Of a DNA stretch of 64,000 bases, positions 45,197 to 57,914 are shown piece after piece. Position 1 is the first letter of the stretch. Each line of letters begins with the position of its first letter. Source of the DNA: Pseudogulbenkiania subflava DSM 22618 (lineage in GTDB: Bacteria > Pseudomonadota > Gammaproteobacteria > Burkholderiales > Chromobacteriaceae); NCBI RefSeq assembly GCF_900177275.1, contig NZ_FXAG01000001.1, forward strand, positions 248,001 to 312,000, read 5' to 3'. The position numbers and the translations under genes are program-made. Under the pieces are notes generated by a model, which saw only the letters and a list, made by a program, of their open reading frames with translations, made no database searches and had not been told where the DNA came from.

Positions 45197-45239
45197 AAAA
45201 GGTTGGCCGAAGCCCCAGTGAAGCTTCGGCCAACCTTTT
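45197..45239. terminator. Perfect 17-bp hairpin of the GTTGGCCGAA word
   Basis: AAAAGGTTGGCCGAAGC and GCTTCGGCCAACCTTTT pair without mismatch around CCCAGTGAA. With T-runs on both strands it is a bidirectional terminator, placed after ydcH-like gene on the minus strand. Each arm is a copy of the repeated 10-mer. Confidence 0.9.
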
Positions 45240-45313
45240 GCCACCCGGCGATCAGCGCCGGGCATTGTAGCCCAACCGCGCCACCGCGTCGGCAGTGCGC
45301 GGCGCGACGCCGA

Positions 45314-45529
45314 TCAGGCCACGGCGCTTTTCAGGATCTGGTACAGCTCGTCCTTGAGCTTGAGCTTTTCCTTCTTCAGGTTCTCCACGTCTTCGGCGCT
45401 GCCCGCCTCGAGGTGCGCCTCGATGTTCTTGATCTGCTGGTCCAGCGCGTTGTGCTTGTCGAACAGGCGGGCGAAATGGGCGTCTGCGGTCTTGAGCTGG
45501 CTGATACGGTCGCGAAATTCGGGAAACAT
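45314..45529 (-). CDS. YdcH-like DUF465 protein
   Basis: 71 residues, almost wholly helical and charged (ISQLKTADAHFARLFDKHNALDQQIKNIE). This is the DUF465/YdcH pattern, a short coiled-coil family of unknown role. GGAGG precedes the ATG. The longer upstream frame is Pro-rich and not used. Confidence 0.9.
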   Translation of the reverse strand: MFPEFRDRISQLKTADAHFARLFDKHNALDQQIKNIEAHLEAGSAEDVENLKKEKLKLKDELYQILKSAVA

Positions 45530-45769
45530 GACATCCTCCAAAGGTGGCGGGCCGCGCGGCGGCGGCAGGGGTTTCATGCCATGTTAGACGCCCCCCACGC
45601 CGCCGTTCTTGATTTAACGCAGAGAACCACCTGCGCGTCTCACCCCGTCAGCATCGGCCGCACCCGGCCCGTTGCGGGGCGACGAACGCGGCCACACGGA
45701 AGGGCGCAACCGGCCCCTGGCCGCCCCCCCCTCCCACCGCACGGCACGCGGCCCGTTCGGCCCCCGTGC

Positions 45770-46381
45770 TCAGGCCGGCGCCGCGCCGGCGTCCTCCTGC
45801 TGCAACACGTCGATCAGGCGGTGCAGCCCGTCGGTCAGCGCCCGCACCGAGCCTTCCAGGTCCCAGTCGTCGTGCCCCGGCTTCACCACGTTGGAAATGG
45901 CGCGGATCTCCACGAAACGCTGCCCTTCCTGCAGGCAGACGTGGAAGAACGCCGCCCCCTCCATGTTCTCGATCTCCACCTCGCGGCTATCGATGAAGGG
46001 CGCCAGCGCCGCGTTCAGCGACACGCTCCTCGCTTGCGCAAAGCCGGCCGGCAGCGCCGGGCACGCCAGGGTATGACGGCGTTCGAACGCCATGTCGAGC
46101 GGCAGATGCGCCAGGTGGGTGAAGCCCTCCGGCGTGAAGAAGCCCAGATCGCCCTCCACCTCCGACGCCACCAATACCACGTCGCCGATCCGCAGCTCGG
46201 CGTGCGGATACACCCCGGCCACGCCGGCCAGGATGATGACGTCGGGCTTATGCTGCTGGATCGCCTTCAGCGTGGCATAGGCGGTGGCGGTCAGCCCGAC
46301 GCCGGAGACCACGCTGGTGACGCCGGGATGGGAAAACAGGCTCGCCTCGGTGGCGGTGGGAAACAGCACGGTGATGTTCAT
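45770..46381 (-). CDS. Nucleoside phosphorylase-fold hydrolase, futalosine hydrolase-like
   Basis: 203 residues of the PNP/MTA-SAH nucleosidase superfamily. GVGLTATAYATLKAI, LAGVAGVYPHAELRIGDVVLVASE and the ribose-binding VEIENMEGAAFFHVC followed by RAISNVV are visible. The NMEGAA...RAISN spacing is closest to futalosine hydrolase MqnB of menaquinone synthesis. An S-adenosylhomocysteine nucleosidase role would suit the neighbours (CBS, cystathionine gamma-lyase, MetH), which all handle homocysteine. Sequence alone does not decide. Confidence 0.78.
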   Translation of the reverse strand: MNITVLFPTATEASLFSHPGVTSVVSGVGLTATAYATLKAIQQHKPDVIILAGVAGVYPHAELRIGDVVLVASEVEGDLGFFTPEGFTHLAHLPLDMAFERRHTLACPALPAGFAQARSVSLNAALAPFIDSREVEIENMEGAAFFHVCLQEGQRFVEIRAISNVVKPGHDDWDLEGSVRALTDGLHRLIDVLQQEDAGAAPA

Positions 46382-46597
46382 GGCAATCCAGAAGTTCTGA
46401 GCGTAGCGACGCCGGCATTGTAAAACGGATACGCCGGGGCAGCAGCCGGCCCTATCCACCGGCTATAGTGAACCGAAGAACCGGTCCACGATCTGCCGCG
46501 CGCGGATCGCAGGCGCGGTGGAGCACCGCGACGACGGGCTCCGGCACCGGCTGCCGCCCCCTGAACTCCGCCCCGGCGCACGGCATGGAGGAACGCC

Positions 46598-47956
46598 ATG
46601 AAGTACGAGAGCATTCTGGACGCCATCGGCCACACCCCGCTGGTGCGGCTGAACCGCCTCGCCCCGCCGCAGGGCGCGCTCTACGCCAAGCTCGAATTCA
46701 TGAACCCCGGCGGTTCGGTCAAGGACCGCATCGGCCAGTTCATGGTGGGCGAGGCCGAGCGCCGCGGTGAGATCACGCCGGGCGGCACCATCGTCGAATG
46801 CACCTCGGGCAACACCGGCATGGGGCTCGCCATGTTCGCCGCGGCACGCGGCTACCGCACCGTGTTCACCATCGCCGACAAGCAATCGCGCGAGAAAATC
46901 GACATGCTGCGCGCGATGGGGGCGGAGGTGATCGTCTGTCCCACCGACGTGCCACCGGACCATCCGCGCCAGTACATCGAGGTGGCGCGCCAACTGGCGG
47001 CCGAGATTCCCGGCGCCTTCCTGTGCAACCAGTACCACAACCCGGACAACACCCAGGCGCATTACGTCAGCACCGGCCCGGAAATCTGGCACGACACCGC
47101 CGGCAAGATCACCCACTTCGTCTGCTGCATGGGCACCTGCGGCACCATCAGCGGCATCGGCCGCTACCTCAAGGAGCAGAACCCGGCGGTGCAGGTGATC
47201 GGCGTCGATCCGGAAGGCTCCATCCTGTACGACCTGTTCCACAGCGGGCGCGAGGTCGAGCCGCACGTCTACCAGCTGGAAGGCATCGGCGAGGACTTCG
47301 TGCCGGGGGCGCTGGACTGGAGCGTGATCGACGACGTGGTGCAGGTGAACGACAAGGACAGCTTCCTGATGGCGCGCACCCTGGCGCGTTCGGAAGGCAT
47401 CTTCGCCGGCGGCTCCAGCGGCGCGGCGATGCTGGGGGCGCAGCAGGTGGCGCGGCGGCTCGGACCGGACGACCTGATGGTGGTACTGCTGCCGGACGGC
47501 GGCCGGCAGTACCTCGGCAAGATCTACAACGACGACTGGATGCGCGCCAACGGCCACCTCGAGGCCCGGCCCGGCCGCACCGTGGCCGACGTGCTGCGCG
47601 CCAAACCGTCGCGCCGGCTCGCCACCGCCGCCCCGGCCGACGCGCTGCGCGACGCGCTGCAGCGCATGCGCGACCTGCCGTGCGCGCAGCTACCGGTGTT
47701 CGACGGCGACGCGCTGCTGGGCACGCTGTACCGCCAGGACCTGATCGACGCCCTGCTCGCCGGCAAGGCGCTGGACGCGCTGATCGTGCGCGAACTGCTG
47801 CGCGAACCGCTGCCGGTGCTTGCCGCCGACGCCCCGTTCGACGAGGTCGCGCGGCGCGTGCCGAGCCAGGTGCCGGCGCTGCTGGTGCACACCGGCGCCG
47901 GCTACGACATCGTCACCCAGGGCGATCTGCTGCGGGCGCTGACCGCCACTCACTAG
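46598..47956 (+). CDS. Cystathionine beta-synthase with CBS-domain pair
   Basis: Condenses serine with homocysteine to cystathionine. Of 452 residues, the first 320 are a PLP fold type II domain with Lys42 in NPGGSVKDR and the phosphate loop TSGNTGMG; the C-terminal 330-452 region is a pair of CBS domains that may bind S-adenosylmethionine or nucleotides. GGAGG precedes the ATG. It is followed 10 bp later by cystathionine gamma-lyase, forming a reverse trans-sulfuration operon (methionine to cysteine). A cysteine synthase is the alternative, but CBS domains and the partner gene favour this call. Confidence 0.92.
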   Translation: MKYESILDAIGHTPLVRLNRLAPPQGALYAKLEFMNPGGSVKDRIGQFMVGEAERRGEITPGGTIVECTSGNTGMGLAMFAAARGYRTVFTIADKQSREKIDMLRAMGAEVIVCPTDVPPDHPRQYIEVARQLAAEIPGAFLCNQYHNPDNTQAHYVSTGPEIWHDTAGKITHFVCCMGTCGTISGIGRYLKEQNPAVQVIGVDPEGSILYDLFHSGREVEPHVYQLEGIGEDFVPGALDWSVIDDVVQVNDKDSFLMARTLARSEGIFAGGSSGAAMLGAQQVARRLGPDDLMVVLLPDGGRQYLGKIYNDDWMRANGHLEARPGRTVADVLRAKPSRRLATAAPADALRDALQRMRDLPCAQLPVFDGDALLGTLYRQDLIDALLAGKALDALIVRELLREPLPVLAADAPFDEVARRVPSQVPALLVHTGAGYDIVTQGDLLRALTATH

Positions 47957-47966
47957 CGAGGCAACC

Positions 47967-49115
47967 ATGCGTTTCTCCACCAAGGCCATCCACGCCGGGC
48001 TGGCGCCAGACCCGGCCACCGGCGCCGTCATGACCCCGGTCTACCTGACCTCCACCTTCGCGCAGCAGGCACCCGGCGTGCACCAGGGCTACGACTACGC
48101 GCGCACCGCCAACCCCACGCGCAGCGCGCTGGAGGCCAACCTGGCGGCACTGGAGGAAGGCGCCTACGGCCTGGCGTTCGCCAGCGGACTGGCGGCCGAA
48201 TCGGCCATCCTTCAGACACTGTCGAGCGGCGACCACGTGCTGTGCGGGCAGGACCTGTACGGCGGCACCTACCGCCTGATGACCCAGGTGTTCGCCCGCT
48301 TCGGCATCGCCTCCCGCTTCGTCGACGCCACCGACCTCGCCGCGGTGGAAGCCGCCTTCACCCCCGCCACCAGGCTGCTGTGGCTGGAGACGCCGAGCAA
48401 CCCGCTGCTGACGGTGTGCGACATCGCCGCGCTGGCCCGGCTCGCGCACGCGCGCGGCGTCACGGTGGTGGTAGACAACACCTTCGCCTCGCCCTACCTG
48501 CAGCAGCCGCTGACACTCGGCGCCGACCTGGTGCTGCACAGCACCACCAAGTACCTGGGCGGCCATTCCGACGTGGTGGGCGGCGCGCTGGTGACCAACG
48601 ACGAAGCGCTGTACCAGACGCTCAAGTTCCTGCAGAACGCGGTCGGCGCGGTGCCGGGGCCGATGGACTGCTTCCTGGTGCTGCGCGGCATCAAGACGCT
48701 GGCGCTGCGCATGCGCCAGCACTGCGCCAACGCGCTGGAACTGGCGCAGCACCTGGAGGAGCATCCCGAGGTGGCGCGGGTGCACTACCCCGGCCTGCCG
48801 TCCAGCCCCTGGCACGAGCTGGCGCGGCGCCAGATGTACGCCTTCGGCGGCATGATCTCGCTGGAACTCAAGGGCGGCACCGAGCGCAGCGCCCGCTTCA
48901 CCACCCGCACCCGGCTGTTCGCGCTGGCCGAGAGCCTGGGCGGGGTGGAGTCGCTGATCAGCCTGCCCACCACCATGACCCACGCCGCCATCCCGCCGGA
49001 GCAGCGCCACAAAGCCGGGCTGCCCGACGCGCTGGTGCGGCTGTCGGTGGGACTGGAGGATGTCGAAGACCTGATCGAGGACGTCGATCAGGCGATCGCG
49101 GCGTCAGCGCTGTAG
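47967..49115 (+). CDS. Cystathionine gamma-lyase (trans-sulfuration PLP enzyme)
   Basis: 382 residues of the Cys/Met metabolism PLP family. PLP-lysine is Lys195 in HSTTKYLGGHSDVVGG; YARTANPTR and TPSNPLL are conserved. It probably splits cystathionine to cysteine, 2-oxobutyrate and ammonia; cystathionine gamma-synthase or homocysteine-forming beta-lyase are alternatives in this family. Co-transcribed with the CBS gene 10 bp upstream. Confidence 0.9.
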   Translation: MRFSTKAIHAGLAPDPATGAVMTPVYLTSTFAQQAPGVHQGYDYARTANPTRSALEANLAALEEGAYGLAFASGLAAESAILQTLSSGDHVLCGQDLYGGTYRLMTQVFARFGIASRFVDATDLAAVEAAFTPATRLLWLETPSNPLLTVCDIAALARLAHARGVTVVVDNTFASPYLQQPLTLGADLVLHSTTKYLGGHSDVVGGALVTNDEALYQTLKFLQNAVGAVPGPMDCFLVLRGIKTLALRMRQHCANALELAQHLEEHPEVARVHYPGLPSSPWHELARRQMYAFGGMISLELKGGTERSARFTTRTRLFALAESLGGVESLISLPTTMTHAAIPPEQRHKAGLPDALVRLSVGLEDVEDLIEDVDQAIAASAL

Positions 49116-49390
49116 GGCGGAAACCCCGCTACGCGGGGTGTTCCGCCGAGAATGGCGCCACATCGCAGAGGGAAAGGCATTCCGCCAACACGCCACCGCC
49201 AAACTGCATGGGCAAGACAATGGCGGATCGCCCCGGTCACACCGGGGCATCCGCCCTACGGGGGCACGATTCAACCCGTAGGGCGGAAACCCCGCTCTGC
49301 GGGGTGTTCCGCCAACACGCCACAGCCAAACTGCGTGGGCAAGACAATGGCGGATCGCCCCGGTCAAACCGAGGCATCCGCCCTACGGGG
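49112..49390. repeat. Two GTAGGGCGGAA-ended palindromic units
   Basis: Unit 1 starts at 49112 and unit 2 at about 49278; each starts GTAGGGCGGAAACCCC or equivalent, has a GCGGGGTGTTCCGCC hairpin, shares GGGCAAGACAATGGCGGATCG and ends GCATCCGCCCTACGGG. The two units are nearly identical over much of their length, and the same ends bound 1257-1401. They fill the space between two convergent genes. Confidence 0.75.
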
Positions 49391-49396
49391 CACCGC

Positions 49397-53116
<3,720 letters not shown>

Positions 53117-53228
53117 GGCAAACAAGTGGTTATCGTCTAAAACGGGAAGGTGGCGTCATCGGTCTGGCATCTTACCATGCTGTCCGTACCGAACCCGCCA
53201 ACCTTTAAGAAGAAGAGAGCAGAAGCTT

Positions 53229-53996
53229 ATGTTCAGGGCGCATAAACCAGTGCTGGCGATGGTGCTGGCCTTAGGGGGGGGACTGTCCGCGCAGGCGGCA
53301 GCGGTATTACGCATCGGCGTGTCGGATTCGGACGGCCCGCCCATCGTCGAGCTCGCCAGCGATCCGCAGCAGGGGCTGGTGGGCGGCCTGTACAAGGAGC
53401 TGGGAACGGCGCTGGCGGAAGAACTGGGCACCACGCCGCAGTTCATCGTGGTGTCGCGCAAGCGGGTGGAGCAGAACATCGAGGCCAACAAGGTCGACAT
53501 CCACTGCAACGCCAACCCCTTGTGGTACGGCAACGCCAGCCGCCTGGGCTGGACCCAGGAGCTGTACCCGCAGGTGGAGCGGCTGATCGCGCTCAGGTCG
53601 AACCACCCGATCCGGCACCTGGAAGAGCTGGCGGGCAAGCGCATCGGCACCACGCGCGGTTACCACTATCCGGCGGTGGAGGCGCTGTGGGCCAGCGGCC
53701 AGGCGACGCGCGTGGACGAGGCGCGCATCGAGCTGTTGATGAAATCGCTGCAGAAGAAACTGATCGACGTCGCCATCCATTCCGAACTGGAGTTCGCCTA
53801 CTGGGCGCGCAGCTACCCGTTCGAGGCGCGCAAGCTGGAGATGCTGCCGGTGGTGGTGTCCACCATGCCGACCATGTGCGCGGTGGCCCCGGCCAGCCGC
53901 TACAGCGTGACCGAGCTGAACCAGGCCATCGCCCGGCTGCACAAGAACGGCAAGCTCAAGACCATTCTCAAGGCCTACCAGTGGCAGGCCAATTGA
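53229..53996 (+). CDS. Periplasmic solute-binding protein (PBP2 type)
   Basis: 255 residues with a signal peptide (MFRAHKPVLAMVLALGGGLSAQA). The type 2 binding fold shows VLRIGVSDSD, GLYKELGTALAEELG, and GKRIGTTRGYHYPAV. It lacks adjacent ABC genes, like the protein at 44283, and may serve an unlinked transporter or a sensory system. AAGAAGAGAG precedes the ATG. Two conserved Cys (about 97 and 218) could form a disulfide. Confidence 0.82.
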   Translation: MFRAHKPVLAMVLALGGGLSAQAAAVLRIGVSDSDGPPIVELASDPQQGLVGGLYKELGTALAEELGTTPQFIVVSRKRVEQNIEANKVDIHCNANPLWYGNASRLGWTQELYPQVERLIALRSNHPIRHLEELAGKRIGTTRGYHYPAVEALWASGQATRVDEARIELLMKSLQKKLIDVAIHSELEFAYWARSYPFEARKLEMLPVVVSTMPTMCAVAPASRYSVTELNQAIARLHKNGKLKTILKAYQWQAN

Positions 53997-54014
53997 ACGC
54001 CCCCGGACACGCCA

Positions 54015-54530
54015 TCAGTAACGCAGCTGGTAGTACAGAGAATAGGCTTCGATGCCGTCGTTGGGCTGCTTGAGTCCGGCGTTGGAGTAATGGATGGCGC
54101 GCAGGCCGAGGGCGTGGCGGGCGCCGAACCGCAGGCCGATACCGATGCGGTCCTCGAACTGCAGCACGCTGCCCAACTGGCGATCCTCGACTTGGGTATG
54201 GCGGAACGCGGCAAGGCCGATGCCCGCCTCGACGAAGGGACGGATGTCGCTGTTGCTGAATTCGTAGACCAGCACCGGCGAGAACGACAGCGACTGGTTG
54301 CTGGCGGCCTGGTCGCCGGCCCAGTGGGTCAGGCCGACGTCCCAGTAGCCGGTGAGGCGGCCGGTGGGGCTGTTCCACCAGCTCTGGGTGAATTCCTGCT
54401 GCAGCCCCAGGCGGTAATAATCGGACCCCTCCCCGCTTTTCCCCAGCGACAGCGACAGATCGAGCGCTTGGGCGGCGGGCATCAGGGCAACGGAGATCAA
54501 CAAGCCGGCGACGATGGTACTTGTTTTCAT
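54015..54530 (-). CDS. pagL: Lipid A 3-O-deacylase PagL
   Basis: Outer-membrane enzyme that removes the 3-O acyl chain from lipid A. 171 residues with a signal peptide (MKTSTIVAGLLISVALMPAAQA). The catalytic triad is visible with the exact spacing known for PagL: His147 and Ser149 in AIHYSNAG and Glu161 in GIEAY. The barrel ends LYYQLRY with an aromatic C-terminus. AAGGAT precedes the ATG. AT-rich upstream sequence suggests a regulated promoter. Confidence 0.92.
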   Translation of the reverse strand: MKTSTIVAGLLISVALMPAAQALDLSLSLGKSGEGSDYYRLGLQQEFTQSWWNSPTGRLTGYWDVGLTHWAGDQAASNQSLSFSPVLVYEFSNSDIRPFVEAGIGLAAFRHTQVEDRQLGSVLQFEDRIGIGLRFGARHALGLRAIHYSNAGLKQPNDGIEAYSLYYQLRY

Positions 54531-54685
54531 TATCGGCATCCTTTGACGGCAGCGGCACAACAGACTAATAGATCAGATAAAAAAAGTTCAGTTAAAAAAA
54601 GTATAGTGGCCCGCATGTCATGTACAAGGCGATGCGCTCATCCGCCTTCCATGCCGCCCCGCCCCTTTCGCCAACCTCGCTTTCA
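54531..54685. promoter_or_regulatory. AT-rich upstream region of pagL
   Basis: 155 bp before the adjacent element. On the minus strand it contains TATACT (near 54600), then runs of T (AACTTTTTTTA) reaching toward pagL. Its low GC content contrasts with the rest of the window. Candidate -10 only. Confidence 0.35.
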
Positions 54686-54915
54686 GAACCTGTTCACGAT
54701 CTGTCGCGAGCCGCCCTCAGCGGGGTGAAGAGCAGCGCAGGAACCGGAATGTACTAGAGTACATGAGGATTCCTGATCGCTGAGCGAATCACTACGTGCA
54801 AATCCATCGCTGAGCCAATCGAAGATTGGCACGCAGGGATTTGCTCAGTGATAGATTCGCACGCAGTGCACATGAGCCCCGATCAGGGATGCGCAGCAAG
54901 ATCATAAACAAGTTC
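54686..54915 (+). repeat. MITE-like element, intergenic full copy
   Basis: Left end GAACCTGTTCACGATCT; right end AGATCATAAACAAGTTC (three changes). Flanked by TCA on both sides (54683-54685 and 54916-54918). This is the one well-kept copy that is not on a stop codon: it sits between divergent pagL and the YqiA-like gene. The core has an extra CGCTGAGCCAAT unit, giving 230 bp. Confidence 0.9.
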
Positions 54916-54926
54916 TCAGGTCCGCC

Positions 54927-55520
54927 ATGCCACACATCGTCTATCTGCACGGTTTCAATTCCAGCGAACTCTCGGCCAAGGCGCGAGAAACCGCGGCCTT
55001 TCTCGACCAACGCGGCTTGGCCGAAACGTTTCACTGCCCGCGCCTGCCGCCGCACCCGGCCGATGCCATCGCCGCCGCCACGGCGCTGCTGCAGAAGCTG
55101 CCGGCGGACACGCTGCTGATCGGCAGTTCGCTAGGGGGGTTCTACGCCAGTTGGCTGGCCGAGGCGCTGGGGCTGCGCGCGGTGCTGATCAACCCGGCGG
55201 TGCGCCCCGACCGCTCGCTGGCCGCCTATATCGGGCCACAGACCAATCCCTATACCGGCGAGCAGTACACGCTCGACGAGGCCGACCTGACGGCGCTGCG
55301 CCGGCTCGCCGTGGAGCGCCCCAACGCGGCACGCTACTGGCTGGTGCTGGGCACCGCCGACGAGGTGCTGGACTGGCGCGAGGCGGTGCGCCACTACCGC
55401 GGTGCGCGCCAGACCGTGTTCTTTGGCGACGATCACCGCCTGGCCCGCTGGTCTGAATGCCTGCCGGGGGTGCTGGCGTGGGCGGGCGACGAGTGCCGGG
55501 AACGGGTGGACGAGACGTAA
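54927..55520 (+). CDS. YqiA/YcfP-family alpha/beta hydrolase (esterase)
   Basis: 197 residues. The opening IVYLHGFNSS and the nucleophile elbow GSSLGG (Ser68) identify the UPF0227/YqiA esterase group. LGTADEVLDW and DDHRLARW supply plausible Asp and His of the triad. Cytosolic; the natural ester is unknown. Its start codon is 12 bp past a repeat end, so its promoter must lie in the repeat or upstream of it. Confidence 0.88.
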   Translation: MPHIVYLHGFNSSELSAKARETAAFLDQRGLAETFHCPRLPPHPADAIAAATALLQKLPADTLLIGSSLGGFYASWLAEALGLRAVLINPAVRPDRSLAAYIGPQTNPYTGEQYTLDEADLTALRRLAVERPNAARYWLVLGTADEVLDWREAVRHYRGARQTVFFGDDHRLARWSECLPGVLAWAGDECRERVDET

Positions 55521-55632
55521 CGCCGCCCGCTGTTCGCTGCGCGAAACAGCCTGTTCTGCCACGGCCATTGCGCGGCCGGCGCCGCCGCGACACTATGCCG
55601 AGCTAGATCGACATCGCTTGAGGAGACCCGAC

Positions 55633-56607
55633 ATGACGCTTGCCATCCGCTTTTACCAGACCGGTGGACCCGAGGTGCTGCAGACCGAAACCGTGGAAGT
55701 GGGCGCGCCCGGACCGGGCGAGGTGCGGCTGCGCCACCGTGCCATCGGCGTCAACTTCATCGACACCTACGTGCGCAGCGGGCTCTACCCGGCCAGCCTG
55801 CCGTCCGGGCTCGGTACCGAGGCGGCCGGGGTGGTCGAGGCGGTGGGCGCCGGCGTCGAGCAGGTGCGGGTGGGCGACCGGGTCGCCTACTGCGGCGGTC
55901 CGATCGGTGCCTACAGCGGCGAGCGCCTGATCCCGGCGGCGGTGCTGGTGAAGCTGCCGGACGAGATCGGCGACGAACAGGCGGCCTGCATGATGCTGCA
56001 GGGCATGACCGTGGAGTACCTGATCCGTCGCACCTACCCGGTGCAGCCGGGCCAGACCGTGCTGTGGCACGCCGCCGCCGGCGGCGTCGGGCAGATCGCG
56101 GTGCAGTGGCTGAGTTCGCTCGGCGTCAACGTGATCGGCACGGTGGGCTCGGATGCCAAGGCGCAGCTGGCGCGCGAGCTGGGCTGCGCCCACGTCATCA
56201 ACTACAGCACCGAGAACGTGGTGGAGCGCGTGCGCGAGATCACCGCCGGACAGGGCGTGCCGGTGGTGTACGACTCGGTGGGCAAGGATACCTTCGAGAT
56301 CTCGCTGAACTGCCTGGCGCCGCGCGGCATGTTCGTCAGCTTCGGCAACGCCTCCGGCGCGGTGCCGCCGTTCGCTCCGCTGATCTTGGCGCAGAAGGGC
56401 TCGCTCTACTTCACCCGTCCCAAGCTGGGTGATTACACCGCCAGTCGTGCCGAACTGGAGGAGTCGGCCAACGCGCTGTTCGAGCGGGTGCGGGCCGGCG
56501 CGGTGCGGATTGCCCCGTCGCACCGCTACGCGCTGGCCGACGCGGCCCAGGCGCACCGCGACCTGGAAGGGCGCCGCACTACCGGTTCGCTGGTCCTGCT
56601 GCCGTAA
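55633..56607 (+). CDS. qorA: NADPH:quinone oxidoreductase, QorA type
   Basis: 324-residue zinc-free medium-chain dehydrogenase. GVNFIDTYVRSGLYP at the N-terminus, the NADPH loop HAAAGGVGQIAVQW and VVYDSVGKDTF are typical of quinone oxidoreductase 1. AGGAGA precedes the ATG. The TAA stop (56605-56607) is the target triplet of the next element. Confidence 0.93.
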   Translation: MTLAIRFYQTGGPEVLQTETVEVGAPGPGEVRLRHRAIGVNFIDTYVRSGLYPASLPSGLGTEAAGVVEAVGAGVEQVRVGDRVAYCGGPIGAYSGERLIPAAVLVKLPDEIGDEQAACMMLQGMTVEYLIRRTYPVQPGQTVLWHAAAGGVGQIAVQWLSSLGVNVIGTVGSDAKAQLARELGCAHVINYSTENVVERVREITAGQGVPVVYDSVGKDTFEISLNCLAPRGMFVSFGNASGAVPPFAPLILAQKGSLYFTRPKLGDYTASRAELEESANALFERVRAGAVRIAPSHRYALADAAQAHRDLEGRRTTGSLVLLP

Positions 56608-56807
56608 GAACCTGCTCCCGATCTTGCTGCGCATCCCTGATCGGGGCTCATGGGTACTACGTGCGGATCTATCACTGAGTGAATCCCTGCGTGCCAATCT
56701 TCGATTGGCTCAGCGAGCAGGAATCCTCATGTACTCCAGTACATCCCGGTTTCTGCGCTGCTCTTCACCCCGCTGAGGGCGGCTCGCGACTGATCGTGAA
56801 CGGGTTC
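56608..56807 (-). repeat. Stop-codon-seated element, reverse 200-bp copy
   Basis: Starts GAACCTGCTCCCGATCTTGC just after the qorA TAA and ends TGATCGTGAACGGGTTC, with TAA on the right (56808-56810). It is in the reverse orientation, so both orientations occur at stop codons. Confidence 0.9.
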
Positions 56808-56852
56808 TAACCGCCCGCCGTTCGCTTTAGAGCCTGTTCAGGCTCTCAGGCA

Positions 56853-56893
56853 AAAAAGTGGCCGACCCCCGCGCGGGGGTCGGCCACTTTTTG
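56853..56893. terminator. Bidirectional terminator
   Basis: AAAAAGTGGCCGACCCCCGC and the matching GCGGGGGTCGGCCACTTTTT form one of the strongest hairpins in the window, T-runs on both strands. It ends the minus-strand small-protein operon and any read-through from qorA. A small AGAGCC/GGCTCT hairpin sits just before it (56829-56846). Confidence 0.92.
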
Positions 56894-56912
56894 TCTTTCT
56901 CGGCGGGACGGG

Positions 56913-57359
56913 TTAACGCATCGCCTTGGCGACGCACTCGCGGTAGTCCGCACCGTAGCGTTCGCTGCAGGCCTGTTCCGCCTCCACCCGCTGGTGGCAG
57001 CGCTCGGGCGCGGCCGCGTGGGTGCAGTCCGGTGCCGGCAGGCGCTCGCGGATGCACACCCGGCGCGCCTCGCCGCGCTGGGCATCGCAGGCCTGCTGCG
57101 CCTGCTGCAGGGCCTGGCAGGCACGTGCATCGCGGCTGCGGAAGCAGTTGAGGGGCGGGGTGAACAGCTGCTCGCATTCGCGCTGGTGCTCGAGCGGCAG
57201 GTCGGAACACGATAACTGGCCCAGGCGCATCAGTTCGCAGCGCTGCGGGGCGATGCTCTGGCTACAGGAAAGCGCCAACGGCTCCGCCGACCAGCCCGTC
57301 ATCGGCCAGCCTGACAACAGCGCCATCACCCCCATGGCCAGCATCTGTCGCCGCAGCAT
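56913..57359 (-). CDS. Cysteine-rich exported protein of unknown function
   Basis: 148 residues. A signal peptide (MLRRQMLAMGVMALLSGWPMTGWSA) is followed by a polar domain with 11 cysteines, several spaced as C-x9-C (CSQSIAPQRCELM; CFRSRDARACQAL; CDAQRGEARRVCI; CSERYGADYREC), suggesting helical hairpins pinned by disulfides in the periplasm. Not recognised as a named family. Last of three minus-strand exported-protein genes divergent from a two-component system. Confidence 0.75.
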   Translation of the reverse strand: MLRRQMLAMGVMALLSGWPMTGWSAEPLALSCSQSIAPQRCELMRLGQLSCSDLPLEHQRECEQLFTPPLNCFRSRDARACQALQQAQQACDAQRGEARRVCIRERLPAPDCTHAAAPERCHQRVEAEQACSERYGADYRECVAKAMR

Positions 57360-57464
57360 CCATCCCCCTTGTGAAGCCGACTTCCTTCAGGCGGTGGTCA
57401 TTTTCAGCGCGTGCCTCCACGGCATCCACGCTGCGTTGCCCCCTTGCCCTGCGGTTGCAGGCTG

Positions 57465-57851
57465 TCAATCGCCACGGTCGCGTTCGTTGGCTTGTCGCCG
57501 CTTGTCGCGCCAGTAGCGTCTCTTGTTATCCGGAGCACCCGGGCCTTCACCGGCCGAGTTGCCTGGCGCAAACGGCCAGTATTCGCGCGGCGACGGACGC
57601 TGCTGGCGGGCTTCTTCGCGGCTCAGGTCGCCATTGCGAATGGCTTCCTTGAGGCGCAGCTCGCGCAGCCGCCGCATGTCGCCGTCCTGGCCTTGGCCAT
57701 CCTGGCCCCGGCCGGCCTGCATCCAGCCCGGCGGCGAGAAGCCGCCGTCGTCCATCCCGCCACCGGGAGGCCCATGCCGGCCGGCCAACGCCGGTGGCGC
57801 CAGAACCAGAACGAGACAAGCCGCCAAACCGGCGAAGACGCGATGTTTCAT
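57465..57851 (-). CDS. Exported Gly/Arg-rich protein of unknown function
   Basis: 128 residues with a signal peptide (MKHRVFAGLAACLVLVLAPPALA). A Gly/Pro/Asp-rich segment is followed by a charged helix (RRLRELRLKEAIRNGDLSRE) and a basic tail. The helix faintly recalls CpxP/Spy-type stress chaperones, but I cannot support that call. It sits between two other exported-protein genes in the same orientation. Confidence 0.68.
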   Translation of the reverse strand: MKHRVFAGLAACLVLVLAPPALAGRHGPPGGGMDDGGFSPPGWMQAGRGQDGQGQDGDMRRLRELRLKEAIRNGDLSREEARQQRPSPREYWPFAPGNSAGEGPGAPDNKRRYWRDKRRQANERDRGD

Positions 57852-57914
57852 GCTTTCATTCTATCCTGTGCCAAGCGGACCTGCCATCCGTCGCATGCAT
57901 GATATCGGCAGGGT

